NCBI GenBank assembly: GCA_022376925.1
Contig: JAIOJX010000025.1
Location: forward strand, 98,421,608-98,485,607
Source of the DNA: Tragulus kanchil
Lineage: Eukaryota > Chordata > Mammalia > Artiodactyla > Tragulidae
Direction of reading: 5' to 3'
DNA length: 64,000 nt
This document shows, in pieces, positions 56,132-64,000 of this stretch. The notes below the pieces were generated by a model. It made no database searches and had not been told where the DNA came from. It saw only the letters and a program-made list of their open reading frames with translations. Each line of letters opens with the position of its first letter. Position 1 is the first letter of the stretch. Position numbers and translations under genes: made by a program.

Positions 56132-56819
56132 GAAATCCTAAAAGAGCTGAATACTACTTAGGGATGCAAATTTTACCAGTACTTTTACAAAAAATACTCC
56201 CTAAGTGCTAGTCTATAGAAATTTTATTATTTTATTTTCAGACTGAACAGGTAGCTTATTAACTACTCAACATACTTTAAAGGCTTTTCTACAAAAATTC
56301 AGATTATTTTTAAACTTTTCCCACATTCGCTTTTAATTAGAGACTTTAAAATTTGCTTTAAAATCTCATTCTCTGCACCACACTTCCACAGAAACAAGCA
56401 GGTCCCTGGTGAGCACAAGGGGACCAGGCAGTGAGGTTAGAGAAATGGAGACCAACTATAAGCCCTACAACATCAGGTAGGGGTGCAGCATCATCCATAG
56501 AAATCAACTGGTAGAATTAATTAAGAGCATTGTTTTTGCATAGGAGTGTGTTGAGTGAACAGTTTAGAAGGAAGAACTTTGGGGTAAGAAGCAAACATCC
56601 AACAAATGCCAACAACTTTTGACCATTACCATCACTGCCTGGCAAACCCCTTTGCTTCCTTTAAGAACTAGTCCAAAGGTCCTCTCCTTTCTGAAGCATT
56701 TGCATTTAATCAGTCAACTTCCTCTCCTGAGCACCTAAAGGCTTCCATGATGACATGACTAGTTATGACTAGTTATCATGGTATGCACTACAGTGGATGG
56801 AGCTATTTAGTTAGCACAT

Positions 56820-57186
56820 TGTATCAGTCAACTCAGGCTGCCATATTGAAATGCCATATGCTAGGTGACTTAAACCTCAGAAATTCATTTTCTGACAGTT
56901 CAATTCTGGAGGCTAGAAGTTCAAGATCAAGGTGTCATCTAGGCTGGTTTCTGGTGAGGATCTCTTCTTAGCATGCAGCCTTCTAGCTGTGTGGACATGG
57001 TGGACAGAGAGAGCTTTGAAGTCTCTTCCTCTTCTTCTAAGGACACCAGTTCTATCAGCTTAGGGCCTCACACTTGTGACATCATTTAACCTTCAATGCT
57101 GACTCAGAGGCCCTATCTCCAAATACAGTCACATGAATACTGAGGAGACATGAATACTGAGGAGACACAGCATTTAGTCTATAACA
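56820..57186 (-). mobile_element. MaLR-type LTR, antisense (D18 copy)
   Basis: Near-identical duplicate of 55648-56014, including the 17-base doublet. Confidence 0.75.
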
Positions 57187-57567
57187 TACGTGTCTCATGA
57201 AGACTATGCCTCGGTCATAGTTTAATCCCAGCACTTTTCTCTGAGCCTAGCACATTGAAAAAGATAATTTTTCAATGAAAGGATGGATGGATGAATGGAT
57301 GGAGAAATCCTAAAAGAGCTGAATACTACTTAGGGATGCAAATTTTACCAGTACTTTTTACAAAAAAATACTCCCTAAGTGCTAGTCTATAGAAATTTTA
57401 TTATTTTATTTTCAGACTGAACAGGTAGCTTATTAACTACTCAACATACTTTAAAGGCTTTTCTACAAAAATTCAGATTATTTGTTACTTCTAGCCTTCT
57501 TCATTTAGTTGAATTTGAACTTTATATTTCAAAAGTTTGTTACTATTTTACCACAAGTACATTAATT

Positions 57568-58260
57568 CTACAATTCCTTTCATAATAGCAACAAAAAATG
57601 AATAAAATATTTAGATAGCAAAGAAGAGTAAGAATGTTGTGAAAATGACAAAATGTTATTAAGTGAAATTAAAAAGATCTAAAGCATCCCAAGTTCATTT
57701 ATTCAAAAATTCAGTATTGTTAAGATGAAAACTATTCTCAATTTGTCCATAGATTCAACATAAACTGTATCAAAATTCCAGCAGGCTTTTGCATAAATTG
57801 AAAATTCATCCAAAAGTGTATAAGGGATTTCAAGGAATGAACACAGTTGAAATAATTTTGAAAAGAAATTAATAAAAACTAGAAGACCTTAACTTTTGAA
57901 TTTTAAATTCATTATAAAGCTACAATGGTACTTGCAGAGGATGAGCATGTATATCTATGAAACAGAATTGAGAGTCTAGAAATAATAGCCTTGCATTTAT
58001 AGTTAATTGATTTTGTCAAAGATACCAAAGCGATTAAATATAGAAAAAGATAACTTTATTAAAAGATGACAATGGGACAGTTATACATCTACAATAGTGT
58101 GAACTTTGACTCTTACACTATAGGCAAAAATTACACAAAATTTTGGGAAAAAAATCAAAATTTATTTTACTCAAATATAAGCACTAAAATAATAAAACTT
58201 TTGAAAGATAGCATATGAAAATATATTCTGGACCCTGGTTAAGCAACTATTTCTTAGATA
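57568..58260 (+). mobile_element. Ancient L1 (L1M-like) ORF2 fragment
   Basis: Sense ORF2 phrases in order: 'attcctttcataatagcaac', 'gtattgttaagatgaaaact', 'atcaaaattccagcaggctt', 'aagctacaatggtacttgca' and 'atttcttagatatgacatc'. Many stops. The D19 copy is at 58694-59386. Confidence 0.78.
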
Positions 58261-58611
58261 TGACATCAGCAGTACACTCTATTTGGCCTGCAGGATAAGG
58301 ACCCCTCAAGGACATCTATAATCCTAGCTCCTAGAACCTGTACATATACTTAAAAGGAAACACTGCAAAAGGTGACTAAGTTTGCCTATGGAATCAAAGT
58401 TTATAGTTACCCTTAAAATCAGTTATTCTTAAAACAGAGATATTCTTCTTGGCTCTCTAGGAAAGTCCAATAGAGCCACAAGGGTTTAAAAGTAGAAGAG
58501 GAAGGAAGATGGAGGAGTCCGAGTTAGATCACAGCAATGTGATGTAAGGACTAGACCCACTATTTGGGCTTTGAAGGGTGAAGAATAGAATCACAAGCAA
58601 GGAAATGGAGG
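58261..58611 (+). mobile_element. MaLR (MLT1-like) LTR, truncated at D19
   Basis: First part of the LTR whose full copy is at 59387-59910; cut at the ladder junction. Confidence 0.62.
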
Positions 58612-58693
58612 TACTTCTAGCCTTCTTCATTTAGTTGAATTTGAACTTTATATTTCAAAAGTTTGTTACTATTTTACCACAAGTACATTAATT

Positions 58694-59386
58694 CTACAAT
58701 TCCTTTCATAATAGCAACAAAAAATGAATAAAATATTTAGATAGCAAAGAAGAGTAAGAATGTTGTGAAAATGACAAAATGTTATTAAGTGAAATTAAAA
58801 AGATCTAAAGCATCCCAAGTTCATTTATTCAAAAATTCAGTATTGTTAAGATGAAAACTATTCTCAATTTGTCCATAGATTCAACATAAACTGTATCAAA
58901 ATTCCAGCAGGCTTTTGCATAAATTGAAAATTCATCCAAAAGTGTATAAGGGATTTCAAGGAATGAACACAGTTGAAATAATTTTGAAAAGAAATTAATA
59001 AAAACTAGAAGACCTTAACTTTTGAATTTTAAATTCATTATAAAGCTACAATGGTACTTGCAGAGGATGAGCATGTATATCTATGAAACAGAATTGAGAG
59101 TCTAGAAATAATAGCCTTGCATTTATAGTTAATTGATTTTGTCAAAGATACCAAAGCGATTAAATATAGAAAAAGATAACTTTATTAAAAGATGACAATG
59201 GGACAGTTATACATCTACAATAGTGTGAACTTTGACTCTTACACTATAGGCAAAAATTACACAAAATTTTGGGAAAAAAATCAAAATTTATTTTACTCAA
59301 ATATAAGCACTAAAATAATAAAACTTTTGAAAGATAGCATATGAAAATATATTCTGGACCCTGGTTAAGCAACTATTTCTTAGATA
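58694..59386 (+). mobile_element. Ancient L1 ORF2 fragment (D19 copy)
   Basis: Near-identical duplicate of 57568-58260. Confidence 0.77.
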
Positions 59387-59910
59387 TGACATCAGCAGTA
59401 CACTCTATTTGGCCTGCAGGATAAGGACCCCTCAAGGACATCTATAATCCTAGCTCCTAGAACCTGTACATATACTTAAAAGGAAACACTGCAAAAGGTG
59501 ACTAAGTTTGCCTATGGAATCAAAGTTTATAGTTACCCTTAAAATCAGTTATTCTTAAAACAGAGATATTCTTCTTGGCTCTCTAGGAAAGTCCAATAGA
59601 GCCACAAGGGTTTAAAAGTAGAAGAGGAAGGAAGATGGAGGAGTCCGAGTTAGATCACAGCAATGTGATGTAAGGACTAGACCCACTATTTGGGCTTTGA
59701 AGGGTGAAGAATAGAATCACAAGCAAGGAAATGGAGGCACTCTCTAAACGGTAAAAAGGGCACGTAATATATTTTGGCCTAGAACTTTCAGAAAGGAATA
59801 CAGCCCTGCCAACACCTTGATTTTAGCTCAGTGAGACTCCTTTCAGAATTCTGAATTATCAAACTTCATTTTGTGGTAACTTGTTATGGAATTCATGGAA
59901 ATCTAGTACA
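59387..59910 (+). mobile_element. MaLR (MLT1-like) LTR inserted in ancient L1
   Basis: About 520 bases ending 'ttcatggaaatctagtaca' after 'acagccctgccaacacctt' and 'gattttagctcagtgagact', the standard MLT1 3' part. L1 sequence lies on both sides. A relic without internal genes. Confidence 0.73.
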
Positions 59911-60453
59911 GGAGAAAATCATCAAGATTTTGGATAAAGCAAAGATTTCTATGATACCAAAAGCACAGCACACTAAATTTTAAAAATGATAAATCTGACT
60001 TTGTCAAAATTCACTGCTTCTGTGCTTCAAAAGACATTATTAATAAAATGAAAATATAAACAACAGAATAGATGTGTAAAACATGTATTTGTAAGACGTG
60101 TATTTGATAGAACTCATACTTTTAGCATACAGAGAATATTTATAGTTCAATAATGAAAAAATTTAAAAATCAGCCAAAGTAGATGAAAGACTTGAATATT
60201 CATTTGAATAAGAAAGATCTACAAGTATTTAACAAATATAAGGAAAGATACCCAGCATCATTAGTCATTAGGAAATGCAAATCCAAACCACAATTAGAAA
60301 CCATTTCACATTCCTTAGAACTGCTATTAAAAATTGGCATACAATAACAAATGAATGAGAGAAAGGAAACCCATCATACATTGTTAATGAGAATTTAAAA
60401 TGAAGTAGCCACTTTAAAAAAAACAATTTGAGAATGTCTTAAAAATTAACCAT
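59911..60453 (+). mobile_element. Ancient L1 ORF2 fragment, right of the LTR
   Basis: 'ctatgataccaaaagcacag', 'ctgtgcttcaaaagacatta', 'gcatcattagtcattaggaa' and 'acccatcatacattgttaat' are ORF2 C-terminal landmarks in sense order. Interrupted at 60453 by a SINE; continues at 60720. Confidence 0.82.
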
Positions 60454-60719
60454 GGGCTTCCCTGGTGGTCCAGTGGGTAAGGACACCGCCTTGCAGTGCA
60501 AGGGGCGCTGTTTCGATCCCTAGCCTGAGAAGAACCCATGTGCCACGGAGCGGCTGGACCTATGTGTCCAACTACCAAGCCGGAGCTCTGGAGAACATGC
60601 GCCCAGAGCCAGTGCTCTGCGACGAGAGAGGCCACTGCAATAGGAGGCCCACACAGGCCAAAAGAACAAAGATAGAAATAAATGAAAGATCAATAGAAGT
60701 GGCCAAAAAAAAAAAAAAA
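60454..60719 (+). mobile_element. CHR-type tRNA SINE, short form, inside L1
   Basis: 'gggcttccctggtggtccag' head, B box 'gtttcgatccc', and an end 'aatagaagtggcc' then poly(A) at 60705-60719. No clear target repeat. Its 3' part is copied at 61712-61807 by D20. Confidence 0.93.
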
Positions 60720-61425
60720 TAGCCAGATATTTCCCACAGTGGCAAGTGACCTAGGAATTCCACTCTTAGATATCAATCCAAAAATATATATATATATATC
60801 CACACAAAGACCTGCACACAAACGTTCTTTGCAGGCTTATACATATGAGAGACAAAAGTTAGAAACAGCCTAAATAGCCCTCAGTTGATGAATACCTATG
60901 CAAAGTAGTATATCCATATGACAGAATATGACTCTTTAATAATATTCATTATTATTATTATTTATTACTATTAATAATGATTACTATTATTAATGTGGTT
61001 TTTTTTTACAGAGTTTTATTGTTTACTGCCACACATCAACCTAATACTACTTTTAGTACTATTCAGTAATAAAAAGAAACAAACTACTGTTGCATAGTAT
61101 ATCATCAACAAACCTCAGAAACACCATGCTGAGTGAAAGAAGCCAGAAACAAGAGAACATATATTAAATTATTAGTTATATGTGAATGTCTGTAAAAGGC
61201 AAATCTATAGAAACATACAATAGATGAACGGTTGCCTGATGTGCTGGGGTGGAGAGGGGGACAGAGTTTAACAGCTGGTGGACTTGAGGGTCTCAGTGAG
61301 GTAACAGGAATGTTCCAAATCTGATTTACTGTGATGCTTACATAACTTGAAAATTTACTGAAAAATGGAGCCTTATACTCGCAGTGGGTAAACATGCCTC
61401 AATAACAATGTATATAAAAATGTGT
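60720..61425 (+). mobile_element. Ancient L1 3' end (ORF2 end and 3' UTR)
   Basis: 'cctaggaattccactcttag', 'tgatgaatacctatgcaaag', 'agtgaaagaagccagaaaca' and 'atgcttacataacttgaaaa' follow L1 order to the 3' UTR. It contains (TA)n near 60785, (TTA)n near 60944 and a tiny antisense L1 insertion at 60999-61042. The D20 copy is at 61808-62513. Confidence 0.82.
60999..61042 (-). mobile_element. Minimal L1 3'-end insertion, antisense
   Basis: T run followed by 'gagttttattgtttactgcc' and 'acacatcaac'. This matches the 3' extremity of the ruminant L1 at 13665-13705 and then stops. Only about 35 bases of L1 beyond poly(A) were inserted, which breaks the older L1. The D20 copy is at 62087-62130. Confidence 0.72.
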
Positions 61426-61807
61426 TTTTTCTGCCAAAATTTCCCCAGTTCTAAATCTATGATTCTTCATCTATCCTTGATTTAATACATTATCCCAAAA
61501 GAATAGATCAGAAGTCAAGGAAAACTGGCTCCCATCTGAGGAAGAGGTATTTAGAAACACTTCTGCTCCAGAAAGTGAGATATAGCTATGAAGTTATCCC
61601 TTTAGAATTCAGTTTATACAATTTGCTAACTATAAAATGTTGACAATTCCCAACTTTTACATTTTCACTGATTTTAGAATTAATTTTTATAATGAACCTT
61701 TAATTTTGATAACGAGGACCACTGCAATAAGGAGGCCCACACAGGCCAAAAGAACAAAGATAGAAATAAATGAAAGATCAATAGAAGTGGCCAAAAAAAA
61801 AAAAAAA

Positions 61808-62513
61808 TAGCCAGATATTTCCCACAGTGGCAAGTGACCTAGGAATTCCACTCTTAGATATCAATCCAAAAATATATATATATATATCCACACAAAGACC
61901 TGCACACAAACGTTCTTTGCAGGCTTATACATATGAGAGACAAAAGTTAGAAACAGCCTAAATAGCCCTCAGTTGATGAATACCTATGCAAAGTAGTATA
62001 TCCATATGACAGAATATGACTCTTTAATAATATTCATTATTATTATTATTTATTACTATTAATAATGATTACTATTATTAATGTGGTTTTTTTTTACAGA
62101 GTTTTATTGTTTACTGCCACACATCAACCTAATACTACTTTTAGTACTATTCAGTAATAAAAAGAAACAAACTACTGTTGCATAGTATATCATCAACAAA
62201 CCTCAGAAACACCATGCTGAGTGAAAGAAGCCAGAAACAAGAGAACATATATTAAATTATTAGTTATATGTGAATGTCTGTAAAAGGCAAATCTATAGAA
62301 ACATACAATAGATGAACGGTTGCCTGATGTGCTGGGGTGGAGAGGGGGACAGAGTTTAACAGCTGGTGGACTTGAGGGTCTCAGTGAGGTAACAGGAATG
62401 TTCCAAATCTGATTTACTGTGATGCTTACATAACTTGAAAATTTACTGAAAAATGGAGCCTTATACTCGCAGTGGGTAAACATGCCTCAATAACAATGTA
62501 TATAAAAATGTGT
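61808..62513 (+). mobile_element. Ancient L1 3' end (D20 copy)
   Basis: Near-identical duplicate of 60720-61425, including the minimal L1 insertion. Confidence 0.82.
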
Positions 62514-64000
62514 TTTTTCTGCCAAAATTTCCCCAGTTCTAAATCTATGATTCTTCATCTATCCTTGATTTAATACATTATCCCAAAAGAATAGATCAGA
62601 AGTCAAGGAAAACTGGCTCCCATCTGAGGAAGAGGTATTTAGAAACACTTCTGCTCCAGAAAGTGAGATATAGCTATGAAGTTATCCCTTTAGAATTCAG
62701 TTTATACAATTTGCTAACTATAAAATGTTGACAATTCCCAACTTTTACATTTTCACTGATTTTAGAATTAATTTTTATAATGAACCTTTAATTTTGAAAT
62801 TGAACTAAATGTGAAATAGTACATGAGCTTATCATCTAAGGGAAACTAAAATAAGAAATAGGCTGTGGCTGGGAACTTCATCTTGATGTCTATTTTATCA
62901 TCCATTCACTGTAAGGTAATTTATCAGCAGCAAGGATGAAGAAAAAGGTACAATTTAGAATATGAATTTAGTAAACTAATCTTTGAAAATGCTTCATTTA
63001 CCGTTTATTGAATTATAGCCAGTCTCCTCAACAAAAGGCCCTGCAGTTAGAATTTACAATGAAAAGTGAAGATAGTAAAACATGTAATTCCCTAACATTT
63101 CATTCACTGAACCATTAAACAAGAGACGTGTTTGCAAAATCAAAACCTGAATGTATTTTTATTAGTATTTTCAACGAAAGAACTTTTGGCACACATCCCA
63201 GACTCTACATTCAGAACAGAAATTAAAGCAATTAAAGTCTCATTGAGAAATACTGATAATAATATAACATAAACAGTGAGTTCCCCATTCTAGCTCTCCT
63301 AGATAAGCTACCATTATAGAAGAGACTAGAGCAAGGAGAAATTCCAGATCATATTTTTTGGTTACTATTAGCAACATTTGCAAAGAGATAAGCCAAAGTA
63401 GGAGATAAGTGAAGAATCAAGGGTTAAGGAAAGAATGGAATCTTAAGGCCTTCTTATACAAACTGATTTATAGATGACATAATGGCCATAAGAGAAATAT
63501 TAATGATGTTAAATCTGTCATGGAAAAACTGAATGTAAAATATATTAAAATGAATTCAGAAAGATTGAGATTTTGAAATATCCATAGATAATAAGATTTA
63601 GTAAATAATTCACTAGAAGAACACGCATATGAAAAACAAATAACAACAACACATCATTCTACCATCTTTCGAGAAAAAACTGGTTGAAATTATTATTCTA
63701 TTTTGATTCTTTAAAATTTCAAATGATTAACAGTAACTTCTCTAAAAAACCATTAAGAATTCAGGTATATGTTATACTTTATTGTAACCTTATTTTCCAT
63801 AGGACTTTTCAAGTGTTTTAACTTCTATAAGTTTTTAATTGTTTCAAAACTCAATGTGAAATAGTACATGAGCTTATCATCTAAGGGAAACTAAAATAAG
63901 AAATAGGCTGTGGCTGGGAACTTCATCTTGATGTCTATTTTATCATCCATTCACTGTAAGGTAATTTATCAGCAGCAAGGATGAAGAAAAAGGTACAATT
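62514..64000. other. Unique AT-rich non-coding DNA
   Basis: No gene or repeat family was recognised. Its start, 62514-62797, is the end of D20 and its final bases are the start of the D21 second copy. Confidence 0.5.
62808..64000. repeat. Ladder duplication D21 (~1045 b, continues past the window)
   Basis: The sequence from 62808 begins again at 63853 ('aatgtgaaatagtacatgag') and remains identical to the last base of the window. Only 148 bases of the second copy are visible. Confidence 0.93.

Larger units (their letters stand above)
55142..57483. repeat. Ladder duplication D18 (~1172 b, the longest)
   Basis: 55142-56309 recurs at 56314-57483 with T-run homology at the junction. D18 starts inside the second copy of D17, so about 250 bases are present three times (54012-54259, 55142-55389, 56314-56561). 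Differences are T and A runs near 56185 and 57356. Confidence 0.95.
57486..59737. repeat. Ladder duplication D19 (~1126 b)
   Basis: 57486-58611 recurs at 58612-59737 with an essentially blunt junction. The copies look virtually identical, although they carry an ancient L1 and LTR that have themselves decayed heavily. The duplication is therefore far younger than its contents. Confidence 0.96.
60622..62797. repeat. Ladder duplication D20 (~1090 b)
   Basis: 60622-61709 recurs at 61712-62797. Near its start the second copy reads 'aacgaggaccactgcaataa' where the first has 'gagaggccactgcaatagg', i.e. small errors next to the junction and clean sequence after it. Confidence 0.95.

Noticed and set aside
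1..64000. A novel biological system of programmed ~1.1 kb tandem duplication
   Set aside because: Uniform unit size over unrelated sequence, homopolymer-type differences, noisy edges and lack of any encoded machinery fit assembly overlaps better. Kept only as a hypothesis to be excluded with reads.
1..64000. Satellite or CRISPR-like array
   Set aside because: Each duplicated unit has a different sequence and occurs two or three times at most; there are no short regular repeats with spacers.

Overview
This window is nuclear DNA from a ruminant mammal, AT-rich and made almost wholly of interspersed repeats and non-coding sequence. I find no host protein-coding gene, functional RNA gene, CRISPR array or microbial system. 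The assignment rests on a BovB (RTE) LINE with a readable endonuclease fragment, BovB 3' ends and Bov-tA/BovA-type SINEs, which together mark Ruminantia, beside CHR-type tRNA-derived SINEs known from Cetartiodactyla. CHR-type copies with clean target-site duplications look younger than the Bov-tA copies. That is not what I would expect of a cow, sheep or deer, and it points (inference only) to an early-branching ruminant such as a chevrotain.

The most striking structure is a ladder of 21 direct, head-to-tail, nearly identical duplications. Start-to-start distances all lie between about 1045 and 1172 bases, although the duplicated sequences are unrelated to one another. Junctions lie near 1140, 3749, 5614, 7591, 9612, 12542, 15314, 18046, 19872, 21683, 23774, 29860, 37609, 43692, 45794, 49748, 54281, 56314, 58612, 61712 and 63853. 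Copies differ mainly in homopolymer and microsatellite length, and several junctions carry short noisy fillers copied from nearby. My reading is that these are uncollapsed overlaps or gap-fill patches in an assembly rather than biology. If so, about 23 kb of the 64 kb is redundant and the true locus is near 41 kb.

Layout. 1-2.6 kb: unique AT-rich DNA. 2.9-6 kb: 3' end of an antisense L1 in three partial copies. 7-11 kb: LTR-like repeat split by a Bov-tA, a CHR SINE, an antisense MaLR LTR and a MIR. 11-13.6 kb: CHR SINEs. 13.65-17.4 kb: 5'-truncated antisense L1 with recognisable ORF2. 18.9-20.6 kb: two Bov-tA SINEs in a MIR. 22.8-25 kb: L2 carrying a CHR-2-type SINE. 25-36 kb: scattered SINEs, BovB 3' ends, LTR fossils and an old L1. 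36.5-38.7 kb: unique. 39.3-41.7 kb: BovB split by two long CHR SINEs. 42.4-47.2 kb: SINEs and a MER20-like fossil. 48-50.5 kb: SINEs in old L1. 52-55 kb: small old tandem repeat, Bov-tA, L2 and L1 3' UTR. 55.6-57.2 kb: MaLR LTR. 57.5-62.5 kb: ancient L1 with nested LTR, SINE and a tiny L1 insertion. 62.5-64 kb: unique.

No genes act together here. The content is a record of successive retroposition waves: L2 and MIR first, then old L1 and MaLR, then BovB and Bov-tA, then young L1 and CHR-type SINEs, overlaid by the ladder.
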